DNA of 64,000 bases from assembly GCF_013201545.1 (NCBI RefSeq), contig NZ_CP053746.1, positions 4,478,501-4,542,500 on the forward strand, in the 5' to 3' direction. The stretch is from Pseudomonas graminis (GTDB taxonomy: Bacteria; Pseudomonadota; Gammaproteobacteria; Pseudomonadales; Pseudomonadaceae). Shown here one piece after another: positions 55,863-63,890 of the stretch (positions are counted from its first letter, which is position 1; every line of letters begins with the position of its first letter). The notes under the pieces are model-generated. The model saw only the letters and a list, made by a program, of their open reading frames with translations. It was not told the origin of the DNA and did no database searches. The position numbers were made by a program, and so were the translations under genes.

Positions 55863-56378
55863 ATGACAAATCTATTCAAGACTTCTGCATTCGCATTGTT
55901 GATGGCTGTTGGCAGCCAAGGCGCTTTCGCGGCGCAGGACAATGATGACTTTGTTGAAGATGCATCCGCCAAAGGTGTGGCAGAAGTCGAAGCCGGTAAG
56001 CTTGCGATAGAAAAAGGCACTTCCGCCGACGTTAAAACCTTCGCAGAAATGATGGTCAAAGATCACACCGCAGCGAACGCCAAACTGAAGGGCATTGCTG
56101 ACACCAAAAAGCTGGAAGTCTCCGACAACGCCATGCTGATGGACAAAGCCAAGGCGATGATCCTCGAACTGCGCAGCGCCAAGTCGTTTGACCAGGCTTA
56201 TGCTAACAACCAGGTTGTTGCTCACGAACAAACCATCGCGCTGTTCAAGAAAGAAGCGGCTGAAGGCAAAGACGCTGATCTGAAAGCATTTGCGACTGCG
56301 ACCCTGCCAAAGCTGGAAGAGCATCTGACCCATGCTAAAGCCCTGGCCAAGGCGCACGGTGGTGACGCTGCCAAATAA
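55863..56378 (+). CDS. DUF4142 periplasmic protein
   Basis: A 171-residue protein with a Sec signal peptide (MTNLFKTSAFALLMAVGSQGAFA, cut before AQDNDDF) and a ferritin-like helical bundle of the DUF4142 family (about 28-165; KGVAEVEAGKLAIEKGTSADVKTFAEMMVKDHTAAN; ANNQVVAHEQTIALFKKEA). DUF4142 proteins are stress-induced and of unknown biochemical role. GAGGAA lies 9-14 nt upstream of the ATG. An AlgU-like promoter precedes it and an intrinsic terminator follows. Confidence 0.93.
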   Translation: MTNLFKTSAFALLMAVGSQGAFAAQDNDDFVEDASAKGVAEVEAGKLAIEKGTSADVKTFAEMMVKDHTAANAKLKGIADTKKLEVSDNAMLMDKAKAMILELRSAKSFDQAYANNQVVAHEQTIALFKKEAAEGKDADLKAFATATLPKLEEHLTHAKALAKAHGGDAAK

Positions 56379-56421
56379 TTCGGATCACGCCTGTCACAGG
56401 CGGCTCGAATGTTTAGTTGAG

Positions 56422-56451
56422 AAAGGCAGGGTCCAGAGACTCTGCCTTTTT
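56422..56451 (+). terminator. Terminator downstream of the DUF4142 gene
   Basis: The inverted repeat AAAGGCAG...CTGCCTTT with a 12-nt loop is followed by T-rich sequence (TTTTTCAT). Good stem, short T-run. Confidence 0.75.
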
Positions 56452-56520
56452 CATATCTGTCATAGGGGCATTGCACTACACGCCCGACCTACTACGCGCC
56501 ACTCCAATGTGAGGCCCGAC

Positions 56521-56763
56521 ATGAGCAATGCCACCCGCAATCAAATGGCTGTTGTCCTCAACCAATTAAACGAACTTCGAGGCAGCGTGAACGTATTGTT
56601 CAGGTTGGAGCTATCTGAAGTCACGGAATTAACCGGGCACCAGACCGTGGACGATAAACAGAGCATCAACCAGTGTTTCGCGACCCTGGAAGCCTCCATT
56701 CTGGACATGGAACAAACCCTGGCAATGTTGGCGGAAGCGACTGAGCAGCGTGGAGTTGTCTGA
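56521..56763 (+). CDS. Small protein of unknown function
   Basis: An 80-residue protein (MSNATRNQMAVVLNQLNELRGSVNVLFRLELSEVTELTG start), helical and without a signal peptide, located between the DUF4142 terminator and ligD. Gene-like codon use supports it, but no strong RBS is visible and it was not recognised. It could belong to the same stress block. Confidence 0.6.
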   Translation: MSNATRNQMAVVLNQLNELRGSVNVLFRLELSEVTELTGHQTVDDKQSINQCFATLEASILDMEQTLAMLAEATEQRGVV

Positions 56764-56775
56764 GCGTTATGACCG

Positions 56776-56802
56776 GAACTCTGCGAGTGCCCCGCACTCT
56801 GG
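56776..56802 (+). promoter_or_regulatory. AlgU/sigma-22-like promoter for ligD
   Basis: GAACTC (56776-56781), 16-nt spacer, TCTGG (56798-56802), a close match to GAACTT-N16-TCTGA. The ATG of ligD lies 37 bp downstream. Confidence 0.6.
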
Positions 56803-56838
56803 GTTTAATAGACACATGCCGCAGTGTGAGGGATTTCC

Positions 56839-59535
56839 ATGAGTGCCGAACTGGACGAATACAACCGCAAGCGCGATTTCAACGCGACATCTGAGCCGTC
56901 AGGCAACACGAAGAAAAAACGCGCCTCGTCCAGGAAGGCTGCGCACGCCCTGCAGTTCTGTATTCAAAAGCATGACGCATCACGCCTGCATTACGACTTC
57001 CGCCTCGAAATCGATGGCACGCTGAAAAGCTGGGCAGTGCCCAAAGGTCCGTCGCTGGACCCCAAGGCCAAACGCCTGGCGGTGCACGTCGAGGATCACC
57101 CCGTTGAATACGCCACCTTCGAGGGCAACATTCCCGAGGGGCATTACGGTGCGGGCGACGTCATCGTCTGGGACCGCGGTGTGTGGACACCCCTCTCCGA
57201 CCCTGCCGACGCCTATGCCAAGGGCAAGCTCAAATTTGAATTGCTGGGTGAGAAGCTTGGCGGCGTGTGGAACTTGGTCAAGACCCACATTCCCGGCAAG
57301 CAGGAACAGTGGTTTCTGATCAAGCATCAGGACGAATTCGCCCGCCCGGAAGCTGACTACGATGTGGTCAAGGCGCTGCCCGACAGCGTGCTCAGCGAGC
57401 GCACCCTGATTCCCAGAAAGCGCGGCGCAAAGCCAGCGTCTGCCAAGTCGGCGAAGTCCACGGCTGAGAAGCCAAAGCCCGTGGAGAAAGTCCCCGCCCC
57501 TCGGAAAAAATCCGCCAAGGCGCAGCTGGTGGGCGCCGAGCCCGCCGAGCTGCCGGATCTCATCAAGCCCGAACTGGCCACTTTGGTGGAATCTGCCCCT
57601 GGAGGCGACTGGCGCTACGAGATCAAATTCGACGGCTACCGGGTCATGGCTCGGGTCGCCGACGGCAAGGTGCAGCTGTTCACCCGCAATGGCCATGACT
57701 GGACCCACAAACTGCCGCGCCAGGCCGAGGCCATCGCCGGTCTGGCTCTTGAGTCGGCCTGGCTCGACGGCGAGATGGTCGTCGCCAACGATGACGGCGT
57801 GCCTGACTTCCAGGCCCTTCAGAATGCCTTCGAAGCCGGCCGCAGCGGCAACATCATTTATTACCTGTTCGACATGCCCTTTCTGAATGGCATGGACCTG
57901 CGTGAGGTGCCGGTGGAACAGCGCCGCGCCGCGCTGTCCAAGGTGCTCGAACGAACGGACGACGAGGTGCTCAGGTACTCCGAAGACTTCGCCGAAGTAC
58001 CGGAAGTCCTGCTCAACAGCGCCTGCCAGATGAAGATGGAAGGCCTGATCGGCAAGCGCGCCGGCAGCCCTTATGTGTCGCGCCGCAGCGGTGACTGGAT
58101 CAAGCTCAAGTGCAAACGTCGCCAGGAATTCGTTGTCGTGGGCTATACCGATCCGAAGGGCGCACGCAGCAAATTCGGCGCGTTGCTGTTGGGTTTGCAC
58201 GACGCCGACAGTGGCGAGCTGCGGTACGCCGGCAAAGTCGGCACCGGTTTCAATGAAGCGACATTGGGCACGATTTACGACCAGCTGACACCGCTCCACG
58301 CGAAGAAGGCCGCGGCGGTCAATCCGCCCACCGGTTTCGAGGCCAAAGGCGTGCACTGGCTTAAACCTGCATTGCTGGCGGAAGTCGCCTTCGCCGAGAT
58401 CACCAAAGAAGGATCGGTGCGCCACGCGGTGTTCCATGGCCTGCGCACCGACAAACCTGCGGAGTCCATCACCGAAGAGCTTCCGGCGTCGGCGCCTTCT
58501 GACGATCAATCGTCGGAGTCCGCGCGGGCGTCAGACGTGCCAGAAGAGCAGCTGGAAGACACGCCAACACCTGCGCCCCCACGCAAGCGCGCGAAGACAT
58601 CCAAACCTGTCAAAGCGCAAGAGAGTCCGCGTGAATCCGACGCCGCCGATACCAGAACCGGCAAGATCCGCCTGACCCACCCCGAGCGGGTGATCGATCC
58701 CACCAGCGGCGCGACCAAGCGTGATCTGGCCGATTACTACGTCCGCATATCCGACTGGCTCCTGCCGCAACTGGCCCAACGCCCCGTCGCGCTAGTGCGG
58801 GCGCCGGAGGGCATCGGCGGCGAACTGTTCTTCCAGAAAAACGCCGACCGCCTCGCCATCCCCGGCATCGAGACCATGGGCAAGGAATACACCGGCCATC
58901 CGGTCATGCTGATCAACAACGTTGAGGCGCTGATCGGCGCCGTGCAAATGAGCACGATGGAGCTGCACACCTGGAACGCGGTCGCCAAGAATCTTGAGCG
59001 GCCGGACCGTTTCATTCTCGACCTAGACCCTGATCCGGCGCTGCCCTGGAAAACCATGGTGGAAGCCACGCAGCTGACGCTCGCCGTGCTGGATGAACTG
59101 GGGCTCAAATCGTTCCTGAAAACCAGCGGCGGCAAGGGCATTCATGTGGTCGTACCGCTGACGCCGAAGGCCGACTGGGACGCCGTGAAGGACTTCAGCC
59201 ACGCCATCGTCAAGCACATCGCCAGGCTGCTGCCGGAGCGGTTTTCGGCGGTGTCAGGGCCGAAGAACCGCATTGGCAAGATCTTCATCGATTACCTGCG
59301 CAACGGCCTCGGCGCTACGACCATTTGCGCGTACTCGGTGCGCACACGGGAGGGTCTGCCGGTGTCAGTGCCGATCTACCGCGAGGAATTGCTGGAAATC
59401 AAAGGTGCAAACGCCTGGGACATCCACACCGTCCACGAACGCCTCGCCGAACTCGACAGCGACCCCTGGGCGGACCTGGGCAAAACCCGACAGACCATCA
59501 CGGCAGACATGCGCAAGCGCGTCGGCCTTAAATGA
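56839..59535 (+). CDS. ligD: ATP-dependent DNA ligase D (LigD) for non-homologous end joining
   Basis: An 898-residue LigD in Pseudomonas order: 3'-phosphoesterase domain first (about 36-190; QKHDASRLHYDFRLE with His ligands, EGNIPEGHYGAGDVIVWD), then ligase (about 240-545; catalytic Lys263 in EIKFDGYR, WLDGEMVV), then primase-polymerase (about 615-895; catalytic Asp728/Asp730 in LDLDPDP). It repairs double-strand breaks with Ku. The ku gene is not in the window. DUF2188 follows after 20 nt. An AlgU-like element sits upstream. Confidence 0.95.
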   Translation: MSAELDEYNRKRDFNATSEPSGNTKKKRASSRKAAHALQFCIQKHDASRLHYDFRLEIDGTLKSWAVPKGPSLDPKAKRLAVHVEDHPVEYATFEGNIPEGHYGAGDVIVWDRGVWTPLSDPADAYAKGKLKFELLGEKLGGVWNLVKTHIPGKQEQWFLIKHQDEFARPEADYDVVKALPDSVLSERTLIPRKRGAKPASAKSAKSTAEKPKPVEKVPAPRKKSAKAQLVGAEPAELPDLIKPELATLVESAPGGDWRYEIKFDGYRVMARVADGKVQLFTRNGHDWTHKLPRQAEAIAGLALESAWLDGEMVVANDDGVPDFQALQNAFEAGRSGNIIYYLFDMPFLNGMDLREVPVEQRRAALSKVLERTDDEVLRYSEDFAEVPEVLLNSACQMKMEGLIGKRAGSPYVSRRSGDWIKLKCKRRQEFVVVGYTDPKGARSKFGALLLGLHDADSGELRYAGKVGTGFNEATLGTIYDQLTPLHAKKAAAVNPPTGFEAKGVHWLKPALLAEVAFAEITKEGSVRHAVFHGLRTDKPAESITEELPASAPSDDQSSESARASDVPEEQLEDTPTPAPPRKRAKTSKPVKAQESPRESDAADTRTGKIRLTHPERVIDPTSGATKRDLADYYVRISDWLLPQLAQRPVALVRAPEGIGGELFFQKNADRLAIPGIETMGKEYTGHPVMLINNVEALIGAVQMSTMELHTWNAVAKNLERPDRFILDLDPDPALPWKTMVEATQLTLAVLDELGLKSFLKTSGGKGIHVVVPLTPKADWDAVKDFSHAIVKHIARLLPERFSAVSGPKNRIGKIFIDYLRNGLGATTICAYSVRTREGLPVSVPIYREELLEIKGANAWDIHTVHERLAELDSDPWADLGKTRQTITADMRKRVGLK

Positions 59536-59555
59536 TTCATCAACTGGAGAATGCT

Positions 59556-59780
59556 ATGGATAACTACCACATCACAAAATCCGAGAATGGCTGGGCGCTG
59601 ACCCGGGAAGGCGCCGCCCGCGCGTCGAAAACCGCCGACACCAAGGCTGAAATCATCAGTGCGGCAAGTGAATTTCTCGACGGCAAGACAGCCTCGCTGA
59701 AGATTCACAAGGAGGACGGCACCATTCAGGAAGAGCGCACCTACCCACGCAGCGCCGACCCTACCAAAACCAAGGGCTGA
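59556..59780 (+). CDS. DUF2188 domain protein
   Basis: A 74-residue protein fully covered by DUF2188 (NYHITKSENGWALTREGAARASKTADTKAEIISAASEFLDGKTASLKIHKEDGTIQEERTYPR). GGAGA precedes the ATG by 6 nt. It begins 20 nt after ligD and is probably co-transcribed. Function is unknown; family members are small stress-associated proteins. Confidence 0.85.
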   Translation: MDNYHITKSENGWALTREGAARASKTADTKAEIISAASEFLDGKTASLKIHKEDGTIQEERTYPRSADPTKTKG

Positions 59781-59798
59781 GATCGCGTCCAGCTCGCC

Positions 59799-59864
59799 TC
59801 TTCCCGGCCAGAGCCGGTCCTCCGGATACGCCGTTCGGCAGGACCGGCTTTGGCCGGGAAGGCC
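59799..59864. repeat. REP pair (GGACCGGCTTTGGCCGGGAAGG family)
   Basis: Left unit CTTCCCGGCCAGAGCCGGTC (about 59800-59819) and right unit GGACCGGCTTTGGCCGGGAAGG (59841-59862) face each other. They follow the DUF2188 stop and may end that transcript. Confidence 0.85.
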
Positions 59865-59923
59865 CGTGGCAGGGCTGACGGGGCATTTACCTACCGCTAA
59901 TCCCCCCGCTTCTGCTATGACCT

Positions 59924-59951
59924 GAACTAAACCCCTCGTGGCCTGCTCCGC
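59924..59951 (+). promoter_or_regulatory. Possible AlgU-like promoter for the alcohol dehydrogenase
   Basis: GAACTA (59924-59929), 17-nt spacer, TCCGC (59947-59951), 40 bp before the ATG. The -10 is weaker than at the ligD promoter. Confidence 0.4.
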
Positions 59952-59990
59952 TATTTAGATGTTCATTCTTAATCGCGGAGAAAAACCACA

Positions 59991-61226
59991 ATGAGAGCAC
60001 TTACCTACCACGGCGCCCATGATGTGAAAGTCGACACGGTTCCGGACCCGGTCATCGAGCAACCTGACGACATCATCCTGCGCGTGACCGCCACGGCGAT
60101 ATGCGGTTCTGACCTGCACCTGTACCGCGGCAAGATCCCCACCGTTGAACACGGCGATATTTTCGGCCACGAATTCATGGGCATCGTCGAAGACACCGGT
60201 TCGTCCGTGAGCGCCGTGCAGCGCGGTGACCGGGTCGTGATTCCCTTTGTCATTGCCTGCGGCGAATGCTTCTTCTGCAACATGGACCTGTACGCCGCCT
60301 GCGAGACCACCAACACCGGTCGCGGCGCGATCATGAACAAGAAGGCCATTCCGCCAGGGGCTGCGCTGTTTGGCTTCAGCCACCTCTACGGCGGCATCCC
60401 GGGCGGCCAGGCCGAATACGTGCGCGTGCCCAAAGCCAACACCGGCCCGTTCAAGGTCCCCGGCACGCTGTCGGACGAGAAAGTGCTGTTCCTCTCCGAC
60501 ATCCTGCCCACCGGTTATCAGGCAGTCCTCAATACCGGCATCGGCCAGGGTTCGAGCATCGCCATCTACGGCGCCGGGCCTGTAGGTTTAATGGCAGCGG
60601 CCGTGGCCCGGATGCTAGGCGCCGATCAGATTTTCATGGTCGACCACCACGCCTACCGCCTGGCATACGCGCAGGCGACCTATGGCGTGATTCCGATCAA
60701 TTTCGATGAAGACGACGATCCGGCGGACACCATCATCCGTCAGACCAAGGGCATGCGCGGCGTTGACGGCGTAGTCGATGCGGTAGGTTTCGAAGCCAAG
60801 GGCAGCACCACGGAAACCATCCTGACCAACCTGAAGATGGAGGGCAGCAGCGGCAAGGCGTTGCGCCAGTGCATCGCGGCAGTTCGCCGTGGCGGCGTGG
60901 TCAGTGTGCCGGGCGTGTACGCCGGCTTCATTCACGGCTTCCTGTTCGGCGATGCCTTCGACAAGGGCCTGACCTTCAAAATGGGCCAGACCCATGTCCA
61001 GCGTTTTCTGCCGGAACTGCTCGAACACATCGAAGCCGGCCGTCTCGCGCCGGAAGCAATCATCAGCCATCGCCTGTCCCTGGAGCAGGCCGCCGAGGGT
61101 TACAAGATTTTTGACAAGAAACAGGAAGACTGCCGCAAGGTCATCCTGACCCCCGGCAGCCCTGAAATCCCTCTGACTGAAACCGCCACTGGCACCCAGA
61201 CGGTGACCGGCATCCCTGCCGTGTAA
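59991..61226 (+). CDS. Zinc-dependent alcohol dehydrogenase (formaldehyde-dehydrogenase-like)
   Basis: A 411-residue medium-chain dehydrogenase. Catalytic Zn ligands lie in [11 protein letters not shown] and GHEFMG; the structural Zn Cys cluster is [15 protein letters not shown]. The nucleotide-binding motif is [12 protein letters not shown]. The long insertion and the C-terminal segment fit the fdhA/'alcohol dehydrogenase catalytic domain' group, rather than classical ADH. Substrate is unknown. A small PLDN-type gene follows after 26 nt. Confidence 0.9.
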   Translation: MRALTYHGAHDVKVDTVPDPVIEQPDDIILRVTATAICGSDLHLYRGKIPTVEHGDIFGHEFMGIVEDTGSSVSAVQRGDRVVIPFVIACGECFFCNMDLYAACETTNTGRGAIMNKKAIPPGAALFGFSHLYGGIPGGQAEYVRVPKANTGPFKVPGTLSDEKVLFLSDILPTGYQAVLNTGIGQGSSIAIYGAGPVGLMAAAVARMLGADQIFMVDHHAYRLAYAQATYGVIPINFDEDDDPADTIIRQTKGMRGVDGVVDAVGFEAKGSTTETILTNLKMEGSSGKALRQCIAAVRRGGVVSVPGVYAGFIHGFLFGDAFDKGLTFKMGQTHVQRFLPELLEHIEAGRLAPEAIISHRLSLEQAAEGYKIFDKKQEDCRKVILTPGSPEIPLTETATGTQTVTGIPAV

Positions 61227-61252
61227 CCGCTCGCGCAAAAGAGGTACACGCA

Positions 61253-61471
61253 ATGGAAACGCTCTTCTCGATCGCCCTGGCGGTCATCATCCTTCTGGTC
61301 GACGTGTGGGCCATCGCCAGTGTCTGGCGCAGCACCAAATCGTCCGGCACCAAGATCGGCTGGGCGGTGCTGATCCTTATCTTCCCGGTCATCGGCGTCG
61401 CTATCTGGGGCATCGCGGGGCCGCGGGGGATCGCCGAAGCGCCAACGTCCAACGAGCACAGCAAGGGCTGA
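61253..61471 (+). CDS. Small membrane protein with PLDN (phospholipase D-nuclease N-terminal) domain
   Basis: A 72-residue membrane protein with two helices (LFSIALAVIILLVDVWAIASVW and IGWAVLILIFPVIGVAIWGIAGPRG), the PLDc_N pattern. Such proteins accompany lipid or envelope stress genes. AGAGGTAC precedes the ATG. It ends the operon; a hairpin follows at 61488. Confidence 0.85.
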   Translation: METLFSIALAVIILLVDVWAIASVWRSTKSSGTKIGWAVLILIFPVIGVAIWGIAGPRGIAEAPTSNEHSKG

Positions 61472-61487
61472 GGCTGGCCTTTGATCC

Positions 61488-61524
61488 GGCGCGCGGTCGC
61501 AATGATCGCGCGCCTTTGCTTTCT
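61488..61524 (+). terminator. Probable terminator after the PLDN gene
   Basis: GGCGCGCG/CGCGCGCC (8-bp stem, 11-nt loop, 61488-61514) is followed by TTTGCTTTC, a weak U-rich tail. The remaining sequence to 61765 holds no gene. Confidence 0.55.
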
Positions 61525-61629
61525 GCGCCCTTCCCCTCACTTGAATCGACCTGCGCACTGACGTGCTCGATTATCCCCGCACGTTTCCCTCATTCGGATC
61601 AACCGTGCAACCGTTCGTCTCCGCCCCCG

Positions 61630-61657
61630 AACTCCCGCTTCGCCAAGCCCCTCCACC
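61630..61657 (+). promoter_or_regulatory. Possible AlgU-like promoter for the split-gene/DUF1469/DUF3618 unit
   Basis: GAACTC (61630-61635), 17-nt spacer, TCCAC (61653-61657), about 110 bp before the next ATG. Weak -10. Confidence 0.35.
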
Positions 61658-61765
61658 CTTACACAGCGCGCAGATTCCATGCAGCGTGGAATGGCCAGGC
61701 GCGCCCGTCCCCGAGTGTGCCTTTGCCGCGAATGATGTCCCGATTGATTTAAGGATGATGATCAA

Positions 61766-62122
61766 ATGCCTACATTCAGCGAAGACACCGCAGGCGCTCA
61801 ACCGCGCCCCGCGTCTCCAGGCGAGGCGCTGCACACTCTGCAAGACAACGCGAAGGATCTGCTCGGCACGGCCCGCGAACATGGCACCGAGCAGTTTGGC
61901 AGTTACCGCGACAGCGCTGCCGAGCAGATCGAAAACCTGGCGAAAACGGCGAGCGCTGCGGCGGAAGAGCTGCAGGACAAGGACACCCTGGGCATCTCCC
62001 ATTACATCAGCGACATCGCCGAGAGCCTGAGCGCGTTCGCGACGAGCATGCGCGGCAAAAGCGCCGAGGAGATGCTGCAGCAGGCGGGTCGTCTGGCACG
62101 GGAAAACCCTGCGCTGTTGTGA
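61766..62122 (+). CDS. N-terminal half of a split stress-type membrane protein
   Basis: 118 residues (MPTFSEDTAGAQPRPASPGEAL start), helical with a repeat-like DAAEQIENLAKTASAAAEEL pattern, ending RENPALL followed by a TGA. The following reading frame (62119 onwards) resumes with VTGSVAVGFGLSRFF, a glycine-rich membrane segment that continues this protein in similar Pseudomonas genes by recall. Adding one base near 62118 would fuse the two parts. It heads the unit with the DUF1469 and DUF3618 genes. AAGGATGAT precedes the ATG. Confidence 0.75.
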   Translation: MPTFSEDTAGAQPRPASPGEALHTLQDNAKDLLGTAREHGTEQFGSYRDSAAEQIENLAKTASAAAEELQDKDTLGISHYISDIAESLSAFATSMRGKSAEEMLQQAGRLARENPALL

Positions 62123-62523
62123 CCGGCAGTGTTGCGGTGGGCTTCGGGCTGTCCCGATTCTTCCGCGCCAGCAGCCCGGACCTGACGGCGTCGACCTCGT
62201 CCACGTCGTCCTCCGCCCCCGACTCGCCGCAATACCCTTCAGGGGAAAGCGATGGCGGCTTCAAGGCAGGCGAAGACGAAGGTCTGAATGCTCGTCACCC
62301 GTACGAAGGTGCTGCCTCCCGCGGCACACCGATCCAGACGCCGGATCCACTGGCCCCACACAACCCCACCGCCCAGGGTTCAGCCGCCACAGATGTTGAC
62401 GGCGGGATTCAGCAATCCGGCGCGGAACTGGGCAGTTTTAATGCTGACCCTGGCACGGCAACCCGCCCTGCTTCCACATCAACGCCCGCGCCAGACAAGC
62501 CCGCGCCACGAGGAGAATTCTAA
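62119..62523 (+). pseudogene. C-terminal half of the split stress-type protein (frameshift)
   Basis: 134 residues opening with GTG at 62119 overlapping the previous stop (GTGA). It starts with VTGSVAVGFGLSRFFRASSPD, a membrane-anchor end without a helix start, then a low-complexity polar tail rich in Ser/Pro/Gly/Thr. On its own it begins in mid-domain, so I interpret it as the detached end of the 61766 gene. Genuine translation from the GTG cannot be excluded. Its stop overlaps the next ATG (TAATG). Confidence 0.65.
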
Positions 62524-62954
62524 TGTCGATCAATTCTGAACTCCCGCCGCGCGGCACCGCCAGCCACAACGGCGACACCGACACCTCGGCCCTTGGCCTC
62601 ATCCGCCAGCTGGCCCACGAAGTCCCGGCGCTGATCAGCGAAGAACTTGCGCTGGCCAAGGCCGAAATCCGCACCTCGGTCGCCACTGCCAAAGCGGCAG
62701 CCGCGGCCCTCGCCGGCGGCATGGTCATCATGATGGCCGGGTTGGTGATCCTGCTGCTGGCCGCCGTCTATGCGCTGGCGATGGTTGTCGCGCCCTGGCT
62801 GGCCGCGCTGATCGTGGGCGTGGCGGCAATGCTCGTCGGCTACTTGATGGTGCAATCCGGCAAGAAACACCTTGAAGCCACCCAACTGGCCCCTGAGCGC
62901 ACGATGAACTCGCTCAGCAAGGACAAAGACGCTATTCAGAGGAAAGTCTCATGA
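62523..62954 (+). CDS. Phage-holin-like membrane protein (DUF1469)
   Basis: A 143-residue protein: an amphipathic N-terminus (LGLIRQLAHEVPALISEELALAKAEIRTSVATAK) followed by two membrane helices (about 61-82 and 89-111; MVIMMAGLVILLLAAVYALAM and AALIVGVAAMLVGYLMV). It matches the DUF1469/holin superfamily III group found beside DUF3618 genes in bacteria, and is not a phage gene here. Its start overlaps the previous stop; its stop overlaps the DUF3618 start (ATGA). Confidence 0.88.
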   Translation: MSINSELPPRGTASHNGDTDTSALGLIRQLAHEVPALISEELALAKAEIRTSVATAKAAAAALAGGMVIMMAGLVILLLAAVYALAMVVAPWLAALIVGVAAMLVGYLMVQSGKKHLEATQLAPERTMNSLSKDKDAIQRKVS

Positions 62955-63793
62955 GCATCGACAGCAGCTTTGCCAGCGAAGATGAACTGAACCGCGACAT
63001 CCCCGACCCGCTCCTGGCGAAAAGCCCGGACGCGATCGAGCGCAACATCGATGCGCGCAGGGCCAACATTGAAAACCTGGTCGACGCCTTGGAGAGCAAG
63101 CTGTCCCCCGGGCAACTGATCGATCAGGCGCTGGCATTCACCCGGGAAAACGGCGGCGAGTTTTTCGGCAACCTCGGCACCTCGATCAAGAACAACCCGA
63201 TGCCGATGCTGCTGACCACGGTGGGCATCTCCTGGCTGATGCTTGGGCAGAATCAAAAGCCCGGCCATACGTCAGGCAGCAGCGGTGGCGCGTCAATGTT
63301 CGGGCAACTGGGCGAGAAGCTCAGCGGTGCTGCGCAGAGCGTGAGCGAGACGTTCAGCGGCGCGACGGATCACGCACGGGAATCGGCGCACCAGGCCAGC
63401 GACAAGGTCGGGCAGTTTGGTGAGTCCGCCAGCCACACCCTGGACGATCTCAAGCATCAGGCCAGCGAAAAGACGGCGGCGATGAAAAACACGCTGTCAT
63501 CGTCAGCCGGCAATGCCCAGGAAGCGCTTCTACGTCAGGGTCGTCATTTGCAAGGCACCTTCGAGTACATGCTGCGCGAGCAACCGTTGGCGCTCGCCGC
63601 GATGGGCATCGCGCTGGGGGCGGCCCTCGGCGCTGCGTTGCCGAGCACCGAAAAGGAAGACAAGGCGTTTGGCAAGGCCAGTGACAACCTCGCGCAGAAA
63701 GCCAAGGCGACGGTTAGCGAGACATGGGAAACGGTGTCGGACGCCGGCAAGAACATGGCCGACGACCTAAAGAACACTGCCAAAGGCGTTTGA
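62951..63793 (+). CDS. DUF3618 domain membrane protein
   Basis: A 280-residue protein. The N-terminal DUF3618 segment (AIERNIDARRANIENLVDALESKLSPGQLIDQALAFTREN) is followed by a helix (NPMPMLLTTVGISWLML), a long Ala/Ser/Glu/Lys-rich amphipathic region (about 100-205) resembling apolipoprotein or LEA-like stress proteins, and a second helix (QPLALAAMGIALGAALGAALP). It is the last gene of the unit and is followed by a terminator. Role probably in envelope or osmotic stress. Confidence 0.88.
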   Translation: MSIDSSFASEDELNRDIPDPLLAKSPDAIERNIDARRANIENLVDALESKLSPGQLIDQALAFTRENGGEFFGNLGTSIKNNPMPMLLTTVGISWLMLGQNQKPGHTSGSSGGASMFGQLGEKLSGAAQSVSETFSGATDHARESAHQASDKVGQFGESASHTLDDLKHQASEKTAAMKNTLSSSAGNAQEALLRQGRHLQGTFEYMLREQPLALAAMGIALGAALGAALPSTEKEDKAFGKASDNLAQKAKATVSETWETVSDAGKNMADDLKNTAKGV

Positions 63794-63814
63794 CGGCGAA
63801 TGCAACGAGAGACA

Positions 63815-63845
63815 AAAAAAAGGGGCTGCGTTGGCAGCCCCTTTT
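63815..63845. terminator. Bidirectional terminator after the DUF3618 gene
   Basis: GGGGCTGC/GCAGCCCC (63822-63841) has a GTTG loop, an A-run on the left (63814-63821) and TTTT on the right, so it can terminate both the DUF3618 unit and the convergent SDR gene. Confidence 0.9.
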
Positions 63846-63890
63846 CATGCGCGCTACTCGCCGAGCAGGTATGCGCAGCGGTTGGAGCCG

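Noticed and set aside
62523..62954. Possible prophage because of a holin-like gene
   Set aside because: The DUF1469 gene is chained to a DUF3618 gene in a stress operon; no other phage gene occurs in the window.
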